Part shown: positions 1 through 5,002 of the stretch, piece after piece
How the letters are laid out: each line of letters begins with the position of its first letter
Numbering within the stretch: position 1 is the first letter of the stretch
Assembly: GCA_046262315.1 (NCBI GenBank)
Contig: JBHEMZ010000082.1
Span: forward strand, 1 to 15,216
Source: JACVRM01 sp046262315
Lineage (GTDB): Bacteria > Actinomycetota > Thermoleophilia > Gaiellales > Gaiellaceae
DNA: 15,216 nucleotides
Reading direction: 5' to 3'
The notes under the pieces: generated by a model
What the model was told of the DNA's origin: nothing
The model's input: only the letters and a program-made list of their open reading frames with translations
Database searches by the model: none
Translations under genes and position numbers: made by a program

Positions 1-53
1 TGCTATGCCGCCGAGACAGGCTGGACGGCGCGATCCGTCGTCCTCAGTCGCGC

Positions 54-70
54 CAATAGCGCTGCTATTG
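54..70. other. Short inverted repeat downstream of rplS
   Basis: A perfect 7-bp inverted repeat (caatagc / gctattg) encloses a 3-nt loop, about 70 bases past the rplS stop codon. It could act as a 3'-end hairpin of the rplS transcript, but no T-tract follows on the minus strand and the stem is short. A 12-bp palindrome (ctcgccggcgag, 110-121) lies nearer to the stop. I see no gene in positions 1-141; the reading frames there are not protein-like. Confidence 0.25.
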
Positions 71-141
71 ACGCTCCCTGCGTCCTAGACTCGCACTCGC
101 CCAGCGCGCCTCGCCGGCGAGCCTTCATTCTGAACCGAGTT

Positions 142-627
142 CTAAGCGGGCTGTTCGACCTCAGAGCGGTCTTCGGCCCTCTCCGCCGATCGCTCGAGGT
201 CTGCCGGCTCAGTCGTTCGCGGAGCGCCGTCGGTGGCCTCCACCGTCTTCTCGGCGGCCACCGGCTTGACCGTGCCCCGCGCACCCCGCACCTCGCGGAC
301 GCGCGCCTTCTTGCCCACCTTGCCGCGTAGGTAGTAGAGCTTCGCCCGGTTGACGTCGCCGATCGCCTGCACCTCGATTCGCTCGATCTTCGGCGTGTGC
401 ACTGGGAATGTGCGCTCCACGCCGACCCCGAACGACTGCTTGCGGACGGTGAACGTCTCGCGCACGCCGGCACCCTGGCGTTTGATGACGATGCCCTCGA
501 AGACCTGGACGCGCCGCCGCTGCCCCTCGATCACCTGGAAGTGCACGCGCACGGTATCTCCCGCCTTGAACGAGGGCAGGTCCGTGCGCAGCTGGCGCTT
601 CTCGAGGCTCTCAATGACCCTGGACAT
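142..627 (-). CDS. rplS: Large ribosomal subunit protein bL19
   Basis: Encodes 161 residues. L19 sits at the 30S-50S interface of the ribosome. Residues 1-115 match the family throughout: an N-terminal helix (VIESLEKRQLRTDLPSF), the KAGDTVRVHFQVIEG strand, VQVFEGIVIKRQGAG, TFTVRKQSFGVGVERTFPVH and the closing RAKLYYLRGKVGKKARV. Bacterial L19 usually ends near residue 115-120. Here about 45 further residues, rich in Ala, Glu, Thr and Arg and ending in EQPA, form a probably disordered tail. The ATG at 627 is chosen because it gives the standard L19 N-terminus, although no clear Shine-Dalgarno precedes it (gatttcttt). It is the last gene of the minus-strand series, 181 bp after lepB, and may have its own promoter. 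The identification is secure. Confidence 0.97.
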   Translation of the reverse strand: MSRVIESLEKRQLRTDLPSFKAGDTVRVHFQVIEGQRRRVQVFEGIVIKRQGAGVRETFTVRKQSFGVGVERTFPVHTPKIERIEVQAIGDVNRAKLYYLRGKVGKKARVREVRGARGTVKPVAAEKTVEATDGAPRTTEPADLERSAERAEDRSEVEQPA

Positions 628-655
628 AAAGAAATCGGCCCGCGGCCGGCCGCCA

Positions 656-661
656 ATGGTA
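656..661 (-). promoter_or_regulatory. Possible -10 box for rplS
   Basis: On the minus strand TACCAT (4 of 6 matches to TATAAT) lies 28 nt before the rplS ATG. No convincing -35 box stands 16-18 bp upstream. The 181-bp lepB-rplS spacer and the hairpin after lepB make an independent promoter plausible, but the box alone is weak evidence. Confidence 0.25.
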
Positions 662-766
662 GCGGACGCGGCGATCAGGGGAGGGGGCGAAGGGAACCGC
701 TAGGTCACCCAGAGACCGGCTGTCGGCGAGAAGAAGAGGATCTAGGCCCCGTCCGTTCACGCGTAC

Positions 767-781
767 GCCCGCAGAGCGGGC
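767..781 (-). terminator. GC hairpin after lepB, possible intercistronic terminator
   Basis: A perfect all-GC inverted repeat (gcccgc, loop aga, gcgggc) sits 28-42 nt past the lepB stop. A second GC-rich inverted repeat (ggggg-aa-cccc, 786-796) lies between it and the stop. No T-tract follows on the minus strand, so it is not a canonical intrinsic terminator. In a high-GC genome it could still terminate, pause or protect the 3' end of the trmD-lepB message. Confidence 0.35.
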
Positions 782-808
782 CAACAGGGGGAACCCCAGG
801 AATTCCCA

Positions 809-1420
809 TTATCTAGGCCCTATTCGGTCAGGGGGCCAGTACACCGCGAAGACCTCGCCGATCAGGTTGCCGCGGTCGAGCGAGCCCCATTGGCGTGAGT
901 CGCAGGACTGGTTCCGGTTGTCGCCCATGACGAAGTACTGGCGCTTCGGCACCTCCCACTGTCCGGTTTCCTGACCGGCGAGCTGGTCGCGCTCGATGTA
1001 GCTGGATTCGTCGAGCTTCTTGCCGTCGATGAGGACGGCGCCGGTCGACTCCTCCACCGTCACGATCTCGCCGGGCAGCCCGATGATGCGCTTGACGAAC
1101 GTGCCGCCGGCACCGCATCTGTCCTGGGCGGGCTTGGGCGTCTGGAAGACGACGATGTCGCCTCGGGCCGGATCGACGAAGTGGTACTTGAAGCGATTCG
1201 CGAGCACGCGGTCTGACCATTTCGCCTCGCAGTCAAGTTCCCCGCGGGCACAGTGGAGCGTCGGTTCCATCGATGACGATGGGATGCGGTACGGGTTCAC
1301 GACCCAGGCCTTGATGGCGAGCACGATGGCGACCGCGCCGACGATGGTGACGATCCAGTCGATGGCCACGCGCCAGGGCTTCGGCAGGCCCTCCGTGAGT
1401 CGATCGACCGGTCCTCTCAT
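809..1420 (-). CDS. lepB: Signal peptidase I
   Basis: Encodes 203 residues of a type I signal peptidase, the membrane serine protease that removes signal peptides from exported proteins outside the membrane. One transmembrane helix spans about residues 19-42. Box B follows as PSSSMEPTL with nucleophile Ser50. Box D (GDIVVF, then FVKRIIGLPGE) carries the general-base Lys110. Box E is GDNRNQSCDSR at 166-176. The ATG at 1420 overlaps the trmD stop as ATGA, with GAGGA seven bases upstream, indicating translational coupling to trmD. A longer frame reaching 1504 would run inside trmD and is rejected. Position is slightly unusual: lepB more often follows rplS than precedes it. Cys57, Cys64, Cys102 and Cys173 are present but I assign them no role. 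The enzyme looks complete. Confidence 0.96.
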   Translation of the reverse strand: MRGPVDRLTEGLPKPWRVAIDWIVTIVGAVAIVLAIKAWVVNPYRIPSSSMEPTLHCARGELDCEAKWSDRVLANRFKYHFVDPARGDIVVFQTPKPAQDRCGAGGTFVKRIIGLPGEIVTVEESTGAVLIDGKKLDESSYIERDQLAGQETGQWEVPKRQYFVMGDNRNQSCDSRQWGSLDRGNLIGEVFAVYWPPDRIGPR

Positions 1421-2076
1421 GCCGCCGTCCTCAGTCGGCTCTGCTCGCGGCGCCACTCGGCGATGCGCGCGTGGTCGCCGGAGAGAAGTACGTCGGGAAC
1501 GCACCAGCCGCGAAAATCCGCTGGGCGCGTGTAGTGCGGGTATTCGAGGCCGCCCTCGAGCTCAGCGGAGAAGCTCTCCTCGAATCCTGATTCCTCGTTG
1601 CCGAGCGCGCCGGGGAGCCGGCGCGCCACGGCGTCCATGATCACCATTGCGGGCAGCTCTCCGCCCGAAACCACGTAGGGGCCGATCGAGACCGCATCCG
1701 TGGCCAGCTGCTCGGGGACGCGCTCGTCGAAGCCCTCGAAGCGGGCGGACAGGAGCGTGACGCGCTCCTCGGCGGCAAGTTCATCGACGATCGTCTGCGT
1801 AAGCTGGCGACCGCGCGGCGTCAGCGCGACAACGCGTTGAGTAGGTGGCCCGCCGTATGCCGCGTCGAGTGCAGCCGCGACTACGTCGACACGCAGCACC
1901 ATCCCGGCGCCGCCGCCGTAGGGCTCGTCGTCGACCTGGCCAGCGCGAAGTGGCGTCGTGTCGCGGTAGTTGAAGAGCCGCACCTCAAGCTCCGTGCCGA
2001 GGACCGCGGACAGCGGCCGTACGTCGAATACCGACGCGAAGACGTGCGGAACCAGCGTGAAGACATCGAGCTGCAC
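1417..2076 (-). CDS. trmD: tRNA (guanine(37)-N1)-methyltransferase
   Basis: Encodes 219 residues of a SPOUT-family, trefoil-knot methyltransferase that uses S-adenosylmethionine to make m1G37 in tRNAs, preventing +1 frameshifting. Family features are DDEPYGGGAGM (49-59), LTPRGRQL, the knot region FEGFDERV and VVSGGELPAMVIMDAVARRLPG (about 135-156), then YPHYTRPADFRGW and VPDVLLSGDHARIAEWR. Several normally fixed positions differ: CGRYEG reads SARFEG (110-115), SIGDY reads SIGPY (Pro133), and the catalytic Asp (Asp169 in E. coli, before SF) is Glu167. Start is GTG at 2076, 13 bp after rimM; no strong Shine-Dalgarno. The stop overlaps the lepB ATG. It is slightly shorter than usual (E. coli 255). 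The identity is secure; full activity is assumed, not shown. Confidence 0.95.
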   Translation of the reverse strand: MQLDVFTLVPHVFASVFDVRPLSAVLGTELEVRLFNYRDTTPLRAGQVDDEPYGGGAGMVLRVDVVAAALDAAYGGPPTQRVVALTPRGRQLTQTIVDELAAEERVTLLSARFEGFDERVPEQLATDAVSIGPYVVSGGELPAMVIMDAVARRLPGALGNEESGFEESFSAELEGGLEYPHYTRPADFRGWCVPDVLLSGDHARIAEWRREQSRLRTAA

Positions 2077-2089
2077 AGGGCGAACGAGG

Positions 2090-2566
2090 TTACCCGCCGT
2101 CGCCGAAGCCGCGCGCCACCATCACGGAGCCGGCCCCGAGGTCGACATCGAGCACGCAGGCGTCCACGAGCGGCAGGGCGAGGCCGGAGTCGAGCACGAG
2201 CACATCGTTCGCGATACCCGGCTGGACGTCCTGCACGCGGCCGAGCACGCGCCCGCCCTCCTCGACAACCTCGAGGCCGACCAGTTGGAAGACGTAGAAC
2301 GTGTCTTCGCCCGGTTCCGGCAGCTCGCTGCGGCGCACCTCGAGCCAGGCTCCCCGCTCGACGGGCCGATCGAGACGGACGACGAGACGGCCGCCACCCG
2401 CACGCTTCGACTCAACGATTTCAACGGGCTCTCCGCCCAGGTGCACCTTGGCGCCCACGGCCAGGCGCTGCGGATCTGCGCTGGCTTGCTCCACGACGAA
2501 CGCACCCTTGAGTCCGTGCGGCCGGCCGACGCGGCCGACGCGCACCCAGGGATCGTCAGTCGACAA
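2090..2566 (-). CDS. rimM: Ribosome maturation factor RimM
   Basis: Encodes 158 residues. RimM binds ribosomal protein S19 and assists late assembly of the 30S head. The N-terminal RimM barrel covers about residues 7-85, opening with VRVGRVGRPHGLKGAFVVE, and the C-terminal PRC-barrel about 90-153, with FYVFQLVGLEVVEEGGRVLG, GIANDVLVL and the ending LPLVDACVLDVDL. The length is typical. The start shown is a TTG at 2566 that overlaps the last 11 bases of khpA, implying coupled translation. A GTG seven codons downstream (2545) would also leave an intact barrel and cannot be excluded, as neither has a clear Shine-Dalgarno. It lies in the expected khpA-rimM-trmD order. Confidence 0.94.
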   Translation of the reverse strand: MSTDDPWVRVGRVGRPHGLKGAFVVEQASADPQRLAVGAKVHLGGEPVEIVESKRAGGGRLVVRLDRPVERGAWLEVRRSELPEPGEDTFYVFQLVGLEVVEEGGRVLGRVQDVQPGIANDVLVLDSGLALPLVDACVLDVDLGAGSVMVARGFGDGG

Positions 2567-2786
2567 TCTCGAGCGCGACGCGGCGGTCGCCGGGCCCGCC
2601 GCCCGCGCGCACGACCGTGCGGAGCGCGCGTGCGATCCGGCCCTGCCGGCCGACTACCTTGCCCACGTCGTCGGGCGCGACGTGGAGCCGGTAGACAACC
2701 GCGTCTTCGCCGTCAACGACCTCCACGCGGACGGCGTCCGGACGGTCGACGAGTTGACGCACCAAGTACTCGAGCAGATCGGCCAT
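2556..2786 (-). CDS. khpA: KH-domain RNA-binding protein KhpA
   Basis: Encodes 76 residues, a single KH domain of the KhpA/YlqC family found between rpsP and rimM in many Gram-positive bacteria. KhpA proteins bind RNA and, with KhpB, affect cell elongation and division in streptococci. The GxxG loop is GRQG (about residues 47-50) within DDVGKVVGRQGRIARALRTV, preceded by the family N-terminus MADLLEYLVRQLVDRP. The ATG at 2786 is 17 bp after the rpsP stop; a loose purine run (aggacagg) lies further upstream than ideal. Its end overlaps rimM. No khpB partner is present here. Confidence 0.93.
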   Translation of the reverse strand: MADLLEYLVRQLVDRPDAVRVEVVDGEDAVVYRLHVAPDDVGKVVGRQGRIARALRTVVRAGGGPGDRRVALEIVD

Positions 2787-2803
2787 GCCGGACGGAACCT
2801 GTC

Positions 2804-3046
2804 CTAGGGAAGGTTCTGCGTCTTGAGTAGGCGCTGCACCGACCCCGAGGGCTGGGCACCCTTTCCGAGCCAGTCGCGCACCTTCTGCTCGTCGAACTCG
2901 ATCAGCGAGGGATCCATCTGCGGGTTGTAGCGGCCCACGATGTCGATGAACCTACCGTCGCGCGGCGAGCGCGAGTCCGCCACCACGACGCGGTAGATCG
3001 GGTTCTTCTTCGACCCCACCCGAGTCAGCCTCATCCGTACTGCCAT
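2804..3046 (-). CDS. rpsP: Small ribosomal subunit protein bS16
   Basis: Encodes 80 residues, standard S16 length. S16 binds 16S rRNA early in 30S assembly. The sequence shows the conserved N-terminus AVRMRLTRVGSKKNPIYRVV, then VVADSRSPRDGRFID and IVGRYNPQ, and ends in a helix with QPSGSVQRLLKT. The ATG at 3046 has a strong Shine-Dalgarno (ggaggtggc-ATG). It heads the rpsP-khpA-rimM-trmD-lepB run and is separated from ffh upstream by 223 bp, so it probably has its own promoter. Confidence 0.97.
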   Translation of the reverse strand: MAVRMRLTRVGSKKNPIYRVVVADSRSPRDGRFIDIVGRYNPQMDPSLIEFDEQKVRDWLGKGAQPSGSVQRLLKTQNLP

Positions 3047-3269
3047 GCCACCTCCGTCTCGCTTCCGTTTCAGGGCTGTCCGCGTAACGTTTTACAGGGA
3101 CTGTGCCTCCCGGGAAACCGCTTGGGGCGCCCTCCGGCCTCGTCTACGGCGCACATCGTTGCAGTTTGGCTGCATTGCAGGGGCTGCCCCCCTCACGCTC
3201 GTTCCAGGGCCTACGCCTCGCGGGGACTCGACGCGCGAGCCGCCACGCAGCGCGACCTGCGACTGGCCC
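3047..3269 (-). other. Non-coding gap between ffh and rpsP with short inverted repeats
   Basis: 223 bp without a convincing gene; the minus-strand frame through it is Arg/Pro-rich and not protein-like. The segment at 3160-3188 alternates gcag and ctgc (3161, 3170, 3177, 3184), so that neighbouring stems compete: tgcag-tttgg-ctgca (3160-3174) against ctgc/gcag pairings further on, plus gggg/cccc at 3181-3190. Such a region could terminate ffh transcripts or act as the rpsP leader. I do not find the SRP RNA core (GGAA tetraloop with the flanking AGCA motif) here. Confidence 0.35.
3089..3117 (-). promoter_or_regulatory. Possible promoter for rpsP
   Basis: On the minus strand TAAAAC (-10-like, 4 of 6) stands 17 bp after TTTCCC (a poor -35), about 43 bp upstream of the rpsP ATG. 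This is one of the few AT-containing stretches in the gap. The evidence is weak. Confidence 0.25.
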
Positions 3270-4661
3270 CTAGCGCTTAGCGCGCTTCTTCTTCTTGCGT
3301 TTCCTGCCCGGTCGAGACGAAGGGGCAACGGCGCCGTCCGCCTGCGCCACAAGTCCCGGCGGCAAGGCCGGCATTTTGCCCTTGCTGACGTGCTTCATCA
3401 TTTTCTGCATCTGCTTGCGGGCGGTCATGAGCTGGTTGACCTGCTCCAGCGTCGTGCCGCTGCCCGCCGCGATTCGCCGCCGCCGCGAGAGATCGATCAG
3501 GTGCGGCATGCGCCGCTCCTCCGGCGTCATCGAGAGCACGATCGCCTCCACGCGCCCCATGTCCTGCTCGTTCACCTCGACCCCCTGGAGCTGCTTGCCG
3601 AGCCCCGGGACCAGGCCGAGCACGCTCTTGAACGAGCCCATGCGCTTCAGCATCTGGTAGCTCGTCAGGAGGTCGTCGAACGAGAACTCGCCCTGCATCA
3701 TCCGTTGCTCGAGCTCGTGCTGTTCGTCCTCGGAGGCGGCGGCCTCGGCCTTCTCGATCAGCGTCAGTACATCCCCCATGCCGAGGATCCGCGACGCCAT
3801 GCGGTCCGGGTGGAAGTACTCGAGCTGGTCGAGCTTCTCGCCGACCGAGACGAGCTTGATAGGGCGTCCCGTGACGGCCCTGACGGAGAGCGCCGCGCCG
3901 CCGCGTGCGTCGCCGTCGAGCTTCGTGAGGATCACGCCGTCGAAGGCGATCCGCTCCTGGAACGTTTCTGCGACCGAGACCGCCTCCTGGCCCGTCATCG
4001 CGTCAAGCACGAGCAGGACGTTCGTCGGCTTCACCGCGGCGCGAATCCGCTCCAGCTCCGCCATCAGCTTGTCGTCGACGTGGAGCCGACCGGCCGTGTC
4101 GATGAAGACCACGTCTCTCCCCTCGGCCCGCGCCCGCTCGACACCGCTGGCCGCAACGGCGACCGCGTCGCCGTCGGGGCCGCGGTACACGGGAACTTGG
4201 ATCTGGCGCCCAAGCTGCTCGAGCTGGTCGATCGCGGCGGGCCGCTGGAGGTCGGCGGCGACGAGCGCAGGTGCCTTGCCCTCGCGGCGCAGAAGCAGCG
4301 CAAGCTTCGCGGCAGCCGTGGTCTTCCCCGACCCCTGAAGTCCGGCGAGCAAGACGACGGTCGGCGGCCGGCCCGCGAAGGCGAGCCGCGAGTCCCCCGT
4401 ACCCATGAGTTCCGTTAGCTCCTCGTGCACGATCTTCACGATCTGCTGGCCGGGGGTGAGCGAGCGCAGCACGTCCTGGCCCAGCGCCCGCTCGCGCACA
4501 CGCGCCACGAAGTCCTTCACGACCTTGAAGTTGACGTCCGCCTCGAGCAGCGCGAGGCGGATCTCGCGCATCGCGCGCGACACGGCCTCCTCGTCAAGGC
4601 GACCGCGGCCGCGCAGGTCGCCGAGCGCGGCGCCGAGCCTGTCTGAGAGGGTCTCGAACAC
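3270..4661 (-). CDS. ffh: Signal recognition particle protein Ffh (SRP54)
   Basis: Encodes 463 residues. Ffh with SRP RNA binds signal sequences emerging from the ribosome and delivers them to FtsY at the membrane. Domains: N helical bundle 1-90; G domain with GLQGSGKTT (107-115), DLQRPAAIDQL, DTAGRLHVD (188 on) and TKLDG (246-250); Met-rich M domain about 300-430, with LGLVPGLGKQL, the RNA-binding SRRRRIAAGSGTT (392-404) and QVNQLMTARKQMQKMMK. The tail ends in an almost wholly basic RKRKKKKRAKR. Start is GTG at 4661, giving the canonical FETLSDRL N-terminus; no Shine-Dalgarno precedes it, but TACACT lies nine bases upstream, suggesting near-leaderless translation. It is divergent from the dodecin gene 79 bp away. 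Confidence 0.98.
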   Translation of the reverse strand: MFETLSDRLGAALGDLRGRGRLDEEAVSRAMREIRLALLEADVNFKVVKDFVARVRERALGQDVLRSLTPGQQIVKIVHEELTELMGTGDSRLAFAGRPPTVVLLAGLQGSGKTTAAAKLALLLRREGKAPALVAADLQRPAAIDQLEQLGRQIQVPVYRGPDGDAVAVAASGVERARAEGRDVVFIDTAGRLHVDDKLMAELERIRAAVKPTNVLLVLDAMTGQEAVSVAETFQERIAFDGVILTKLDGDARGGAALSVRAVTGRPIKLVSVGEKLDQLEYFHPDRMASRILGMGDVLTLIEKAEAAASEDEQHELEQRMMQGEFSFDDLLTSYQMLKRMGSFKSVLGLVPGLGKQLQGVEVNEQDMGRVEAIVLSMTPEERRMPHLIDLSRRRRIAAGSGTTLEQVNQLMTARKQMQKMMKHVSKGKMPALPPGLVAQADGAVAPSSRPGRKRKKKKRAKR

Positions 4662-4670
4662 GGTCGACCA

Positions 4671-4676
4671 AGTGTA
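4671..4676 (-). promoter_or_regulatory. -10 box of ffh (near-leaderless start)
   Basis: Minus-strand TACACT (4 of 6 to TATAAT) ends nine bases before the ffh GTG. A weak -35 (TCTACT) stands 18 bp upstream at 4695-4700. With transcription starting about seven bases after the box, the message would begin within two or three bases of the GTG, which fits the lack of a Shine-Dalgarno. Confidence 0.45.
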
Positions 4677-4696
4677 CGGGCGCCCTCTTGGGGCAG

Positions 4697-4702
4697 TAGA
4701 TT
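4697..4702 (+). promoter_or_regulatory. Possible -10 box for the dodecin gene
   Basis: TAGATT (4 of 6 to TATAAT) lies 38 nt before the ATG at 4741 and would give a roughly 32-nt leader that includes the gaggagg Shine-Dalgarno. No clear -35 box is visible. It overlaps the upstream promoter region of the divergent ffh gene. Confidence 0.3.
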
Positions 4703-4740
4703 CCCGCCCCCGGTCAGTCGATCAGAGGAGGAACGTCACG

Positions 4741-4950
4741 ATGGCAAGCGTTGCGAAGGTGGTCCGCATCATCGGCTCGTCGCCGGAGAGCTTCGCCAAG
4801 GCGGCCGACGCCGCTGTGCAGGAGGCGGCGAAGACGGTGCGCGGCATTTCGGGCATCGACGTCGTCACGATGAGTGCTGTCGTCCAGAACGACCGCATCA
4901 GCCAGTACCGCACCACCGTCGACGTCGCGTTCGGCGTCGAGCGCTCATAG
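4741..4950 (+). CDS. Dodecin-like flavin-binding protein
   Basis: Encodes 69 residues, the usual dodecin length. Dodecins form hollow dodecamers that bind and buffer flavins. The family pattern is clear: VVRIIGSSPESFAKAADAAV (residues 7-26), EAAKTVRGISGIDVV, then two strands with DRISQYRTTVDVAFGVE. The tryptophan that stacks against the flavin in characterised archaeal and Thermus dodecins, just after the helix, is replaced here by the ISG stretch (Gly38), as in the SSPES-type subgroup, so flavin binding is not assured. The ATG at 4741 is chosen because gaggagg precedes it with good spacing; longer frames would run back into ffh. It is divergent from ffh and 52 bp ahead of the cyclase-like gene. 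Confidence 0.9.
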   Translation: MASVAKVVRIIGSSPESFAKAADAAVQEAAKTVRGISGIDVVTMSAVVQNDRISQYRTTVDVAFGVERS

Positions 4951-4990
4951 GCCCCGCCCGCCGCACCTAGAACAGCCGCCCTTCCGAGCC

Positions 4991-4996
4991 TACACT
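4991..4996 (+). promoter_or_regulatory. -10 box for the cyclase/AAA/TPR gene (leaderless start)
   Basis: TACACT ends six bases before the GTG at 5003, so transcription would be expected to start at or next to the start codon. A partial -35 (agaaca at 4969-4974) stands 16 bp upstream. No Shine-Dalgarno is present in the 52-bp gap. The same hexamer serves ffh. Confidence 0.5.
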
Positions 4997-5002
4997 CGAA
5001 CC

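Noticed and set aside
1421..1504. Longer lepB start at 1504
   Set aside because: The extra 28 residues are Arg-rich and lie wholly inside trmD; the ATG at 1420 has a Shine-Dalgarno and the usual ATGA overlap.
3047..3269. SRP RNA gene in the ffh-rpsP gap
   Set aside because: I looked for the GGAA tetraloop and flanking conserved SRP RNA bases on both strands and did not find them together.
3045..4418. Long plus-strand frame (457 codons) opposite ffh
   Set aside because: It is antisense to an unmistakable Ffh and is rich in His/Arg/Leu without family motifs; long antisense frames are expected in high-GC DNA.
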